Source: a virus
Strand: one strand, 5' to 3'
Length of the DNA stretch: 54,619 bases
Virus record (IMG/VR): IMGVR_UViG_3300044634_004299
Span: 1 to 54,619 of that record
Below the pieces are notes generated by a model, which ran no database searches, was not told where the DNA came from, and saw nothing but the letters and a program-made list of their open reading frames with translations. How positions within the stretch are numbered: the stretch's first letter is position 1; each line of letters opens with the position of its first letter. Both the position numbers and the translations under genes were made by a program. Of the stretch, positions 32,609 to 42,309 are shown piece by piece.

Positions 32609-33905
32609 TATAGACTATCAACAATTACTTATAAATAAATTAAAAGTAAAACTAGGCTCACAATACATTCCTGAAAAAGGAGGTGTTTTGACTGTTTGGA
32701 GTTCTGTTTTTGGTGCAGTTCTAAACAACCTATCTACAAGAATTGATTATTTAAAATCATCAACATTTTCTTATACAAGTCTAAGTGGTGATGACTTAGA
32801 TAAAAGGGCTAATGAGTTCTACCTAAACAGAATTGAAGCTTCTAAATCATACGGAGATGTTATTGTTTATAATAATAGTTTACAAAACGATTTAACTATA
32901 ACAGATACAATAACAATAAACAATGCTTATAATTCTAATGAAAGTTTTACATTAAATCAACAATTATTTTTTTACACCATGTTTGTTTATGACTTAAACA
33001 ACATTGAACTAAAACCAAAGAATGGATACAACCTTTTACCAGTTGGTTTAGAATGTAAAATTATAATAGATGGTGTTACTAAAGATTGTCAAATTATTAG
33101 TTCTTCTCCTTATAAAATGAAAATTGCTGTAAATATTGATGAGACTAGTATAAACAATTTCTTTGATGTTACCATTTCTTTTTTTGGTTGTATAACGAAC
33201 TTTACATCTATTAATACTGGTAAATCACAAAACCAAAAACCAAACTCAGTAATGAGTATCACAGGTGATAATCCAAATAACTTAAAATTTATTTCTAGTT
33301 GTGTTGGTTTTACGGGTGGTAGTGATTTAGAAAACGACGAACACCTAAGGGAAAGAATAAGACAATCTACAAATGGTGTTATATCTTATTTTTCCAAAGA
33401 TTCAATTGTTTTAGATATATTTTCAAATTTTCAAAACATAACAAGGGTTGGTGTAAAAACACCTAGTAACGAAGCTGAAAAAGGTGTTGTTAAAGTTTAT
33501 GTTTATGATGATGGTGCTTATGGTGGTGTTGTAAACGAAGAACAAGTAAAACAAATGAAAGATTATTTATTAAGTATAAAACCTGCTTCTATTTTAGATG
33601 ATGATGTGATTGTTAGATTACCTTTTAAATGTTTTGTTAGTTATAAAATAAATAACTTCTCACCAAAAACTAACACTATGGAGAAAAGTATTATAAGGGA
33701 TTTAAAAAATTATATTAATAATATAGCTATAAATACATCTAATGATTACAATATTGATAAAAATTTATTAATAGCAAATTTAATTACTAACACTAAAGAT
33801 ATACAAAACAGTAATTTAACTTCTATTGATGTGGATATATCCTTGGATAACATAACAGATAATATTGATAATGATGGTGTTGTTTATGAGGTTATAAATG
33901 ATTAA
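32598..33905 (+). CDS. Baseplate J-like protein
   Basis: The 435-residue protein fits the baseplate J family: LSGDDLDKRANEFYLNRIEA near the start (about 71-90), the FTGGSDLENDEHLRERIRQS signature (about 236-255), the IKPASILDDDVIVRLP strand segment and a C-terminal helix. It forms the outer wedge of a contractile baseplate, triggered on receptor binding. It is followed by the gpI-like gene. Confidence 0.85.
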   Translation: MSNNIDYQQLLINKLKVKLGSQYIPEKGGVLTVWSSVFGAVLNNLSTRIDYLKSSTFSYTSLSGDDLDKRANEFYLNRIEASKSYGDVIVYNNSLQNDLTITDTITINNAYNSNESFTLNQQLFFYTMFVYDLNNIELKPKNGYNLLPVGLECKIIIDGVTKDCQIISSSPYKMKIAVNIDETSINNFFDVTISFFGCITNFTSINTGKSQNQKPNSVMSITGDNPNNLKFISSCVGFTGGSDLENDEHLRERIRQSTNGVISYFSKDSIVLDIFSNFQNITRVGVKTPSNEAEKGVVKVYVYDDGAYGGVVNEEQVKQMKDYLLSIKPASILDDDVIVRLPFKCFVSYKINNFSPKTNTMEKSIIRDLKNYINNIAINTSNDYNIDKNLLIANLITNTKDIQNSNLTSIDVDISLDNITDNIDNDGVVYEVIND

Positions 33906-34479
33906 TATACAAAGTTATTTCCCAATTAATTATAACTACCTTTATAAAAAACAGTATAACGGTGATAATTTTTCTAAAATGCTAGAAAGTTTCCAAGAAG
34001 TTACCGATGAATTTATAAAAAATGATTTAGGTAGATTATATGATATGGATTTAAAATCTAGTTATATGAGTGATTTTTTAAATCTAAAGCAACTGAGTTT
34101 TAACTTTTTAGAAAGTGATAATTTTAAAGAATTATTTGACAAAATTTACTTACTAAATAAGTTTTTAATAAATAAAAAAAATAACAATATAAATTCTATA
34201 AACGATTTTTTAAAACAATTTGGTATAAATTTAAAAATAATTGATGGTAAAAACGAAGTTATAGTCTCTAATCAATTACCTAAAAAAATTGATTTTGATA
34301 AGGTTTTTGATTTTTATTTTGATGAAACTTTTACGGCAAATGTAGATACAATGTTTTCTCAAGAGTTAAGTTTTGAATTTTTCCCCAAAGAAAGTTACGA
34401 AAATGTTTTGATAACTAATTTTTTATTTACATATTTAAGAAAAATAATACCAGCAACTAGTTATATAAGGATAGCTTAA
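33898..34479 (+). CDS. Baseplate protein gpI/Mu gp48-like
   Basis: The 193-residue protein follows the J-like gene with an 8-base overlap, the conserved place of the gpI family that links wedge and fibre. It has a helical first half and a strand-rich second half (INLKIIDGKNEVIV, then FTYLRKIIPATSYIRIA). Similarity is weak but position strong. Confidence 0.6.
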   Translation: MINIQSYFPINYNYLYKKQYNGDNFSKMLESFQEVTDEFIKNDLGRLYDMDLKSSYMSDFLNLKQLSFNFLESDNFKELFDKIYLLNKFLINKKNNNINSINDFLKQFGINLKIIDGKNEVIVSNQLPKKIDFDKVFDFYFDETFTANVDTMFSQELSFEFFPKESYENVLITNFLFTYLRKIIPATSYIRIA

Positions 34480-34480
34480 A

Positions 34481-35632
34481 ATGAGACAGATTGATAAAAA
34501 AGAAAATAATAAACAACCACCAACCGACCCATTATTGTTAAAATACTTCTTACAAGCAGACGATTTCAATGCTGTTTATCAAGAGTTAAGTAATACTTTA
34601 ATTAATTTCAATCAACCATACGAAAATGAAAACATTTCTTTATATAAACTTTTATTAGCTAACATTCCTATTGAAATTGAACCAGACGGCTACGATACAG
34701 ACACTACACAAGTAAATAAAATACTTTATACACTTAAATTCAAAGCAGATATTAAAAAAGCTTCTTTAACAACACCAAATACAAATTTGGTAACTGGTTT
34801 TAAATATGTTTGTAAAAAGAGTTATACAAATTCTTCAATTACTTATCCTGCTTTTGAAACTTTTGATGGTAAAACTGTTTATTATATTATAAAAATATAT
34901 AATAAAGACGACAATTCACAAATTTTAAATCAAACAAACGAGAAATCTACTGCAACAACAGGTATGTCAACTGCATTATTAGCTAGTTACTATAAAAATT
35001 TTGAAAATTTTGGTAAGTATATACCTAACTGGTTTGATAACATGTCTTATAAAACAATATCAAGATTAACAAATTTTGGTGTTATATTTAATTCTTTTTT
35101 AAACCCTACACAAATGCAAGAAATAAACGACAAACAATTTATTCAAGTAAAAAAAGATGTTAATAAAGCTATAAAATTCAACGAACATCCGTTAACATAC
35201 AAGTATCTTTCTCAATTGAACTTGCCTATTTTAAGACACAATACTAGTGAAAAAGAAATTTATTTTGAAGTTTTAGATTTCTATGTTAGAAACGAAGTTG
35301 GAAATATTAATAATTATCCAATTGGAACTTTTTTTGAGGGTAAAGTTGGGGTTCACAGTCACCAAACAGGTAATTTCAACATAAGTGCTAAGTCAACAAA
35401 CCCTAATGGATTTGAAAGTTTTGATGGTGGGGGTGAGGGTAACGAATATACTAATAATGTTGGCGGACCTAGAAGAAAAACAGTTGAAGTTTCAGGAACT
35501 GTTAATGGAGATTCAGTTGAAACAAATAGAATAAAGAGATTTGGTGAAACTACTTATACAGATACGACTAATAGTTATTTAGAAAACACACCAAACTCTA
35601 TACCATTTTATACATATATGTATGTTGATTAA
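34481..35632 (+). CDS. Tail fibre / collar-type protein
   Basis: The 383-residue protein is the last gene of the tail operon. Its C-terminal part contains HSHQTGNFNI (about 290-299), a His-x-His tip motif found in phage collar and fibre proteins, and a Gly-rich SFDGGGEGNEY segment typical of flexible or fibre-tip loops. It is the main receptor-binding candidate. Its stop overlaps the stop of the convergent helicase gene. Confidence 0.7.
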   Translation: MRQIDKKENNKQPPTDPLLLKYFLQADDFNAVYQELSNTLINFNQPYENENISLYKLLLANIPIEIEPDGYDTDTTQVNKILYTLKFKADIKKASLTTPNTNLVTGFKYVCKKSYTNSSITYPAFETFDGKTVYYIIKIYNKDDNSQILNQTNEKSTATTGMSTALLASYYKNFENFGKYIPNWFDNMSYKTISRLTNFGVIFNSFLNPTQMQEINDKQFIQVKKDVNKAIKFNEHPLTYKYLSQLNLPILRHNTSEKEIYFEVLDFYVRNEVGNINNYPIGTFFEGKVGVHSHQTGNFNISAKSTNPNGFESFDGGGEGNEYTNNVGGPRRKTVEVSGTVNGDSVETNRIKRFGETTYTDTTNSYLENTPNSIPFYTYMYVD

Positions 35633-37119
35633 ATACTTTTAACAAAATCATTATACATATCTATTGTTAGTTGTCTACCTTTTAGAAGTTCAAGTAATCT
35701 TTCTTCAAAGGTTTTCTTATAGATTAAATCGTAGATAAAAACTTCTTTGTGAGGGGAACCTATCCTAGTTAACCTACCCAACAACTGTATTCTTTTAGTT
35801 ATACTTGATTCTGTTTGATATATTATTAAATTATTACAAATTTTAAAATTATCTAAACCAACACCAACAGAATCAATTGTTGCTACACATATATCGTTTT
35901 CTTGCATTAAGGAATCATCACCAAGAAACCTAAAAACTTTGAAATCTGTTTCTGTTCTTATTAAATCATAAACCCTATTAGCTGATTCAACATTATAACA
36001 AGTAACTAAACATTTACCAGTTGTGAAATCTATATTATAAAGAATATCAAACATTTCTTTATCTTTATTTAAAACATCGTTAGATATTCTTTTAGCAACC
36101 CTATTTTCTTTAGAAATTTTAAAATCATTCAACAATTCTTTTATGGAGTATGTTTTTATATCAAAATATATACAACCCGCAATGGCTCTAAGTAACATTA
36201 TCTTTTCTTGAGTATTAACTACTCTTTGTGTATCAGCTATCTCCAAAACCTTATCTTTTTTGAGATTTTTTTGTATCTTTACAATACAATCATCTAATTC
36301 AATGTATATTTGTTTTTCATTTACTTTAATATCATTATCTACACCTACAACATCGTTAAAGAATGCTCTATTTGATAATTCATACAAATTATCATAGAAA
36401 ATAGACTTCATAAAATCTGTTTTAAATTCATTACTGAAACTGGTAAAATTTCCTTTATCATATCTAACTATTTGTGTTTTAAGGAAGTATGATTTAAACT
36501 CATATAAACTAAGTTCGCCACTCTTTTTTCTACCTACAGTTTCTCCTAAGTGGTCTTTAAAAAAAATACCATTTAGGTAACAAGCTATACCAATACAATT
36601 TATAGTATTAGCAATTGTTGTTGCTGATGAGAAAACACAATTACCCTTTAATCTACCTAAAACACCCATTGTTCCTTTAGTTTCTGTTTTTTTTGTTTTA
36701 GAATTAAAAGAAGTTGTTTTTTTACCTACTAAGTTATTATAAATCATAGATTTATCATTGTTTAAATATTTATGGAATTCATCAAAAATGACAAAACAAT
36801 TTTCCAATTTATCAATAACAAAATTTAAACCATATTTTGATAAACTATTAAAACTCATAACAAATATGTTGCTTTTTTCCCTATCTATATCAAAAACATC
36901 TTTTATAATATTAACATCTTCTAAAACATCTTTTAATTGTTTGATTATATTTTTAATATTAATAGCTAAGGTTATAAATATAATGTTTTTGTAACCTTGT
37001 TCTATTGCTAGATTTACAGTTCCATAAGTTTTTCCTGTTCCAGTATCCCAATACAAAAATGTTTTCTTTTCTATATTGGTTTGGTGTGGTAATAGTTTAA
37101 AAGATTCTTTGAATTTCAT
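35629..37119 (-). CDS. SF2 DNA helicase/ATPase
   Basis: The 496-residue protein has LPHQ (10-13), Walker A DTGTGKT (25-31), a DEFH box (113-116), SSATT as motif III and QLLGRLTRIG (445-454) as motif VI, the full set for an SF2 helicase close to DEAD/DEAH and SNF2 types. I start at 37119, where GGAGAAAAATT precedes the ATG, rather than at an upstream in-frame codon at 37146. It belongs to the leftward replication/recombination cluster and probably remodels replication or recombination intermediates. Confidence 0.85.
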   Translation of the reverse strand: MKFKESFKLLPHQTNIEKKTFLYWDTGTGKTYGTVNLAIEQGYKNIIFITLAINIKNIIKQLKDVLEDVNIIKDVFDIDREKSNIFVMSFNSLSKYGLNFVIDKLENCFVIFDEFHKYLNNDKSMIYNNLVGKKTTSFNSKTKKTETKGTMGVLGRLKGNCVFSSATTIANTINCIGIACYLNGIFFKDHLGETVGRKKSGELSLYEFKSYFLKTQIVRYDKGNFTSFSNEFKTDFMKSIFYDNLYELSNRAFFNDVVGVDNDIKVNEKQIYIELDDCIVKIQKNLKKDKVLEIADTQRVVNTQEKIMLLRAIAGCIYFDIKTYSIKELLNDFKISKENRVAKRISNDVLNKDKEMFDILYNIDFTTGKCLVTCYNVESANRVYDLIRTETDFKVFRFLGDDSLMQENDICVATIDSVGVGLDNFKICNNLIIYQTESSITKRIQLLGRLTRIGSPHKEVFIYDLIYKKTFEERLLELLKGRQLTIDMYNDFVKSI

Positions 37120-37128
37120 AATTTTTCT

Positions 37129-37178
37129 CCAAATAAAAAGCACCAATATTTTATTTATATTGGTGCTTAATTTTTTTT
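37129..37178. terminator. Bidirectional terminator-like hairpin
   Basis: Perfect 12-bp arms AAGCACCAATAT (37138-37149) and ATATTGGTGCTT (37157-37168). The right side has eight T (37171-37178) and the left strand has TTTTTATTT. It lies between the exported-protein gene and the helicase gene. Confidence 0.6.
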
Positions 37179-37623
37179 ATCTAACCATACTTTCAATAGT
37201 AACCCTGTCTTTTTTAGCTTGTTCCTCAATAGATTTTCTTGATTCTTCTGTTACTTTTATTTGCAATTGATGGTAACTAGTTAAAATATTTTCTTTTTTT
37301 AAATCAAGAGTTAAAGCATGTATTATACTCATTTGATAAATTAAATCTGTTTTAAATTCTTCAAAAGATTTAACTAAATTTTCATCCCATTTTACAGCAC
37401 AAAAACTATAGGTAATAACATTACCTAACTCTTTTTCTGTTAATTTAGAATTTTGTTCTTCATCTACATAATCCACATAAGTTTTATAAAGATTAGTTTG
37501 TGTTATTATATGTGTGTTATCGTCTTGCTCTATATCAACACAATAAACCCTTGTTTGTGAAGCATAGCTATCCAAACTCATTAATAAAAATACACCTAAA
37601 CATAATAATACTTTTTTAAACAT
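37177..37623 (-). CDS. Exported protein with Sec signal peptide
   Basis: The 148-residue product begins with a classical signal peptide (KK, then VLLCLGVFLLMSLDSYAS; cleavage probably after A22). No lipobox precedes the cut. The mature part is helical and acidic then Lys-rich, with two Cys. It would act outside the cytoplasm, as superinfection-exclusion, envelope-modifying or lysis-assisting proteins do. It pairs with the membrane gene just upstream (37971). Confidence 0.7.
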   Translation of the reverse strand: MFKKVLLCLGVFLLMSLDSYASQTRVYCVDIEQDDNTHIITQTNLYKTYVDYVDEEQNSKLTEKELGNVITYSFCAVKWDENLVKSFEEFKTDLIYQMSIIHALTLDLKKENILTSYHQLQIKVTEESRKSIEEQAKKDRVTIESMVR

Positions 37624-37656
37624 TTTTTTTCTCCTTTTTAAATTGTTTAAAGTTTA

Positions 37657-37971
37657 TTAACTCTTTGTTGAGTCAATTTTTAAAATTTCTTTGTAATTGT
37701 TTTGTATTATTTGCAAAAACAACTCATCTCTCTTTTTTTGTATTTGTTCTAAAAATTCAATATTTATTTCTTTAGAACAAATTGTATTTTTTTCTTTTTT
37801 GTCTTCTTTTTCTTTATATATATCACTTTGTGATATATACTTTTCATTGTATTTAAATTTAACACAATGATATTCTTTTTTGTAAAAAATTTTAATTACT
37901 ATTAGAGTTATAATATTACTTAAACTAGTTATTATAACTAAAAATAAAATAAACTTAAGAATTTGTTTCAT
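37657..37971 (-). CDS. Small single-pass membrane protein
   Basis: The 104-residue product has a hydrophobic N-terminal segment (about 4-27, ILKFILFLVIITSLSNIITL) and then a Lys/Glu-rich helical tail with two Cys. ATG at 37971 has an AGAGG site; an in-frame TTG at 37977 is less likely. It overlaps the upstream helicase gene by 17 bases. With the exported neighbour the layout recalls i-spanin/o-spanin pairs, but the neighbour lacks a lipobox, so this stays a guess. Confidence 0.6.
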   Translation of the reverse strand: MKQILKFILFLVIITSLSNIITLIVIKIFYKKEYHCVKFKYNEKYISQSDIYKEKEDKKEKNTICSKEINIEFLEQIQKKRDELFLQIIQNNYKEILKIDSTKS

Positions 37972-39619
37972 TTTCAACCTCTATTTTAAATGTTTTTTTA
38001 TGTATATTTATTATATTTTCTAGAACAGAATTATAAAATATATACTTTTCTTTTAATGAACCCCTATTCATTCTACCTAAAGTTTGCATAATGAACTTTA
38101 CAAATGTTTTTTTCTTTAGAGTTTCTAACGATAAGAATTTTCTATCAAAACTTCTTATTGTTGTTTGTATATATAACATTTTATTTATTTCAAGTAAAGA
38201 AAAATCGTTGTATACAATGTTATTTGGTGTATACGGTGTTATCAATTCTTCTTTTTTAAAGTCAAGAAAGTAGAAAAACTCAAACTCTGTAAAATCATTG
38301 CTACCAATTAATTTTGGAGAAGTTAAATAAAGTATCTCGTGATTCGGTGATAAACTACTACCTAATTCCTTTAAAACCTTATTCATTATAGTTTTTGTTG
38401 GTGTTATAAATAAGGTTTTGTGTTCTCTAAATTTATTAAAATCACTATAACAGCTAATTTTAAAATCTTTTATTTCATCAACATTTACATAATTGTATTC
38501 AATATTCTTCTTCATTTTATTTGAAGTAAAGAATTTATTTATTTCGTTTTCTTCAAAATCACCAAATATAGTAGCAGATAAACCAATTATTTTAGACTGA
38601 TTCGCTACTAAAACTTCATATGCTGGAAATGTTATATCTAGATAACCACCAGCTACAACTTCTTTTTCAACATCATCTACAGGAATTTTCTTAGCTAAAT
38701 CGTATTTGTAATGGAAAATATAACCGTTTATATCTAGTTCTTTTGGAAGTAAATAACAAAAATTATCATTACCTTTATTATATTTATAATCATTTATAGT
38801 TGTTATTTTTAATATGGTAACATTGCTATTTATTTCAGCTAAACTATCAAAACTATAACCCCAAACTTTAATATTACTTATATGTAAAAGGTTAGTAAAA
38901 GATTCTTTATTTCTAACTTCAACAAAACAAGAACTGTCTACTGTGTAAAATTCACCGTTTACTTGAAATATTTTATTTTCGTATTTATCTTTAAAATCCT
39001 GTTCCAATACTTCGTCGTATTCTTTATCAATCAAAACTTTCAATAACCTATCATTAGTTATAGGTTTTTTAAACATTATATCATTATTAATAAAGAAAGT
39101 TGATGCTAATATACCTAAGTTAGAGTCTAACTCGTCTATGAAGATATTATCACAGCTATTTATAAAATCTAAATAACAACTAACAACTCTTGATTTATCA
39201 ACATACGAATTCAAAACAAATCCAAGATTATATTGTGTTATTAACACTATATCTGCTATCTCAATAGGTGTGCTTAGATTTATCAAACCTAGATAGTAAT
39301 TAGCTAGTTTTTCTTCTATATTCTCTAAATCTTCTTCTTTATAAAGATTACCAATAGATAATTTTTTACAAACAGAACTAGGGATGTGAATTTTATGTTC
39401 TTTGAGAAATGGAGTTAATTTTATATCGTATAAATCAAAATCGTATCCAAAAAGTTTAACTAACTCCTTTAAAACATCATCAACATTAGATAAATTAGGA
39501 ACAATTATCATGTGTTTTTGGTTCTTATTTTCTTTTATATATTTACACATTGAATAAGTTTTACCCTCTCCTGTGTGTAAATTATTAATTACTGCTTTTA
39601 TTTTATTAAAATCAATCAT
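37955..39619 (-). CDS. Second SF2 helicase, probable relative of the C-terminal domain of the replication protein
   Basis: The 554-residue protein has TGEGKT (16-21), IDELD (Walker B, D162-D165), GLSATIFG (motif III, S348-T350) and QTLGRMNRGS (motif VI, 512-521). Motif wording and spacing are closer to the helicase part of the 45040 protein (GTGKTYAMCK, IDEADESL, QVFGRLMRG) than to the 35629 helicase. They are likely paralogues, with one copy fused to polymerase and primase and one free. Confidence 0.8.
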   Translation of the reverse strand: MIDFNKIKAVINNLHTGEGKTYSMCKYIKENKNQKHMIIVPNLSNVDDVLKELVKLFGYDFDLYDIKLTPFLKEHKIHIPSSVCKKLSIGNLYKEEDLENIEEKLANYYLGLINLSTPIEIADIVLITQYNLGFVLNSYVDKSRVVSCYLDFINSCDNIFIDELDSNLGILASTFFINNDIMFKKPITNDRLLKVLIDKEYDEVLEQDFKDKYENKIFQVNGEFYTVDSSCFVEVRNKESFTNLLHISNIKVWGYSFDSLAEINSNVTILKITTINDYKYNKGNDNFCYLLPKELDINGYIFHYKYDLAKKIPVDDVEKEVVAGGYLDITFPAYEVLVANQSKIIGLSATIFGDFEENEINKFFTSNKMKKNIEYNYVNVDEIKDFKISCYSDFNKFREHKTLFITPTKTIMNKVLKELGSSLSPNHEILYLTSPKLIGSNDFTEFEFFYFLDFKKEELITPYTPNNIVYNDFSLLEINKMLYIQTTIRSFDRKFLSLETLKKKTFVKFIMQTLGRMNRGSLKEKYIFYNSVLENIINIHKKTFKIEVENETNS

Positions 39620-39620
39620 T

Positions 39621-40772
39621 TTACACCTCTAAAATCTTGGTTATTTTTGATAATGGTGTAAAATTAGATATATCACCGTTTTTCATAAGACAATTGTTGT
39701 TTAAAACGAACCAACAAACATCCAAGTTAGAATGTTTACCTTTAACAAAATTAGGTCTTTTGTTATAACCAACAAAAGATGTATTATCAAAATAATTAAA
39801 TAAATCAATTCTACCAATAGAACTAAAAGAAGAACAAGGTAATAATAACATTGATGTTATGTTAATGTTTTCTGTAAATTTATCTTCGTTTTTTTTCCAT
39901 ATATCAAATTTTCTTTTTTCAAATTCTTTATGGAACTCAACACAAAATTCTAAAAAAATATTTTTATTACTGTAAGGGGGATTCATAACAATAAGAACAT
40001 CCAACTTACTATTTATGTCTTTAATTTTTTTACTTAGTTTTGTTTTATCATAAATGAAATTAACATAATCGTTAATATTTTCTTTTTTTAATTCAAAATC
40101 AACCAAATCACTAGCAAAATATGATATTTTACTAGTATCAGCACCACCATCATTTAAACATTTTTTAAAACAATTAAATAAATTATCTTTATTTTCACCG
40201 ACACCACAACAAACATCTATGAATAAAATTTCATTTTCATATTTTTTAGTAGGTTTATTGGTATCAAACATGTAGTGCCCTATCAACTCACTATACATAT
40301 AATCAAAAAAAGCTTTAGCATGCTTTTCAGGAGTAATAAAATGTTCTCCTACAAACTCTTCTTTTTTTTCTCTCAATTTATTAAAAACATTTTCCATAAT
40401 TTTACTCTCCTCTAATTTTAAAAGTTGTATTTCACTTCCTATTTTATAATTTTTATAGAAAGATTCAGGTGTGTCAAAACCGAAATCTTGACAATTTCTA
40501 ACTATATTTTTACCATTTTTAGATAAAAATATTTTTTTATTTGGTATTATATAATCTTCATTTTCTGTGTTTATTTCATTTTCTTTAGTTATTTTATAAA
40601 CACCATATTCAACTACTTTATAACTTTCTATGAAACAATCGCTATTATTTGTAAAAATTTTTATTATAGTATTTTTTTTAATACCTTTAATATTTAAATT
40701 TTGTATTATTTCTTTTCTTTGTGATAAAAGAAAACCAGTATAAGCATTAAAACCAATTATTATATCAAGCAT
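39621..40772 (-). CDS. N6-adenine DNA methyltransferase
   Basis: The 383-residue protein has the SAM-binding motif DVCCGVGE (from D186) and the catalytic NPPY (264-267) in the order typical of type I/II gamma-class adenine methyltransferases. The N-terminal 150 residues may serve target recognition. No restriction subunit is nearby, so it probably protects phage DNA from host restriction. GGAG precedes the start; it lies one base from the helicase gene. Confidence 0.85.
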   Translation of the reverse strand: MLDIIIGFNAYTGFLLSQRKEIIQNLNIKGIKKNTIIKIFTNNSDCFIESYKVVEYGVYKITKENEINTENEDYIIPNKKIFLSKNGKNIVRNCQDFGFDTPESFYKNYKIGSEIQLLKLEESKIMENVFNKLREKKEEFVGEHFITPEKHAKAFFDYMYSELIGHYMFDTNKPTKKYENEILFIDVCCGVGENKDNLFNCFKKCLNDGGADTSKISYFASDLVDFELKKENINDYVNFIYDKTKLSKKIKDINSKLDVLIVMNPPYSNKNIFLEFCVEFHKEFEKRKFDIWKKNEDKFTENINITSMLLLPCSSFSSIGRIDLFNYFDNTSFVGYNKRPNFVKGKHSNLDVCWFVLNNNCLMKNGDISNFTPLSKITKILEV

Positions 40773-41128
40773 ATAGGTTCTCCATTACTTTTTTCTATGT
40801 ATCTTTTGAATATTGTTCTAAAGATATCTTTATTAACGGTAAGCAGATACTCTATTTTATTATTTTGGTTGAAGTATATATCGCCTTTAATGTAACTAAG
40901 ATTTAATTTCAAAATACTTTGTAATTTATTAATCATAATATCAATAAATTTTGTTGTTATCTGTATTCTTTCTTTTTCTAATATAATAAAATAAGAATCC
41001 TCTATAATAACGAAATTTATTCTTTCTTTTTTATTTATTGTTATGGTTTTTTTTTCACCATTTAAATTTTCATATTTTATTGTAGTGTTACTTTTAAAGT
41101 TACAAACAACAAATTTTTCTTCTTCCAT
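40760..41128 (-). CDS. Hypothetical protein, 122 residues
   Basis: Not recognised. A Lys/Ile-rich alpha/beta protein. The start is the ATG at 41128 behind GGAGATTAGGAAA; an upstream in-frame start at 41161 would read through the terminator-like stem at 41150-41181. It overlaps the methyltransferase start by 13 bases. Confidence 0.6.
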   Translation of the reverse strand: MEEEKFVVCNFKSNTTIKYENLNGEKKTITINKKERINFVIIEDSYFIILEKERIQITTKFIDIMINKLQSILKLNLSYIKGDIYFNQNNKIEYLLTVNKDIFRTIFKRYIEKSNGEPICLI

Positions 41129-41149
41129 TTTCCTAATCTCCAAAGTAAT

Positions 41150-41181
41150 AATCAACACCATTAATTAAAATGGTGTTGATT
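41150..41181 (-). terminator. Hairpin between 41197 and 41128 genes
   Basis: Perfect 13-bp arms (41150-41162 with 41169-41181) and a 6-base A/T loop. The leftward strand is followed by TATTACTTT, not a strong T-run, so it may only attenuate or stabilise the upstream message. Confidence 0.5.
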
Positions 41182-41196
41182 ATAGTTGTTTATTTT

Positions 41197-42168
41197 TTAT
41201 TTTTTATTTTTTAATATAGAAGCAACCTTGAGTATAAGTTTAACCCTCTCTTTAAACCTTTCCTCATACTCCTCTGGTGTAATTGACTTTTCTACAAAAA
41301 GTTCTTCGCCGTCAATTATATTCATTTTATCTAACATAAAAGAATAAGCTTTATAACCACCAAAATCATAGATAGTTTTTTTCATTGAAAATTCTACAGA
41401 TGCAGAAACATCTTGTAGTTTCTTCTTTTTACCACCATGAAGCAATTGTATTTCACCATTACTTAATGTAACACCAATTATATTTTCTTCGGTAACCATT
41501 TTTGCATGGTTATCACCGTTTATATAAGAGTTACCACTATAGTAATGGAAGCATACTTCATACTTTCCATTAATATTTATAAGGAAAATCCCTTTTACAC
41601 AGTTCTTAACAACAAAAGCATCTGTCTTACTTTCATCATATTCTGTTGTGTAGTTTCCGTCTAAATCTTTCTTTAGATAAGTCACAAACTCATCATAAGT
41701 TTTATTAGGAAATCTCGTTGCTTCTACAGGTATTTTGTTTGCTGTAGATTTCTTCAAATAAATTGGTAAAGAGTTTTCTTTTAATCCATCCCCAGTATCT
41801 TTATTAATCCTTTTAAATTTTTTATATTTTATAAACGTTAAAGGTGTAATTTTAAAATCATTTACTAAAATTATTTTTTCGCCAATAATTACATAAATGT
41901 CGCCAGTCTTTAAACGAACATCTTCGTTTTGAACTGCAGTTTCTAAAATTGACGAAGAACCAGCTTGTTTAACACGGATGTTGTGGAATTTCAATCCTAA
42001 ATCTTCTTCAGTATAACCATCTTCTTCATCAAAGATGATTTCTTCTTCTCCAAAAACTGATTTTTGTAAACTGTTTTCTTCAGTAGTTAAAATTGTTTTT
42101 TCTAAAACTTCTTTTTCTTTTTTTTCTTTTTTTTCTATTTCTTTTTTTATAATATTTTTTAAATTCAT
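41197..42168 (-). CDS. Hypothetical protein, 323 residues
   Basis: Not recognised. The first 40 residues are extremely rich in Lys and Glu, followed by an acidic FDEEDGYTEEDLG stretch and a beta-rich body with FHYYSGNSYINGDNH. The C-terminus is helical and basic. It has its own promoter and a good AGGAAA site and stands between the nuclease genes and the adenine methyltransferase. A role as an abundant DNA-binding or single-strand-binding protein is conceivable from context only. Confidence 0.6.
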   Translation of the reverse strand: MNLKNIIKKEIEKKEKKEKEVLEKTILTTEENSLQKSVFGEEEIIFDEEDGYTEEDLGLKFHNIRVKQAGSSSILETAVQNEDVRLKTGDIYVIIGEKIILVNDFKITPLTFIKYKKFKRINKDTGDGLKENSLPIYLKKSTANKIPVEATRFPNKTYDEFVTYLKKDLDGNYTTEYDESKTDAFVVKNCVKGIFLININGKYEVCFHYYSGNSYINGDNHAKMVTEENIIGVTLSNGEIQLLHGGKKKKLQDVSASVEFSMKKTIYDFGGYKAYSFMLDKMNIIDGEELFVEKSITPEEYEERFKERVKLILKVASILKNKK

Positions 42169-42235
42169 TTTAAATTTCCTTTCTAAAAATTTTTTTTGAT
42201 ATCAGTTAATTATTTGTTTTTAACTAACTAAAATT

Positions 42236-42264
42236 ATTATAAATCTTTTATTATTTTAAAACAA
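42236..42264 (-). promoter_or_regulatory. Leftward promoter of the 42168 gene
   Basis: On the minus strand TTGTTT (42264-42259), 17 bases, TATAAT (42241-42236), about 70 bases before the ATG. It is back to back with the rightward small-RNA promoter at 42275-42303. Confidence 0.55.
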
Positions 42265-42274
42265 GAAAAAAAGT

Positions 42275-42303
42275 TTGCTTTTTATAAAATAATATTGTAT
42301 TAT
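42275..42303 (+). promoter_or_regulatory. Promoter of the 42310 small RNA
   Basis: TTGCTT (42275-42280), 17 bases, TATTAT (42298-42303). Confidence 0.5.
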
Positions 42304-42309
42304 ATAAAT

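Noticed and set aside
37177-37971. Spanin pair call for the two envelope genes
   Set aside because: The exported partner lacks a lipobox and the genes are not near a lysin, so I left them as hypothetical.
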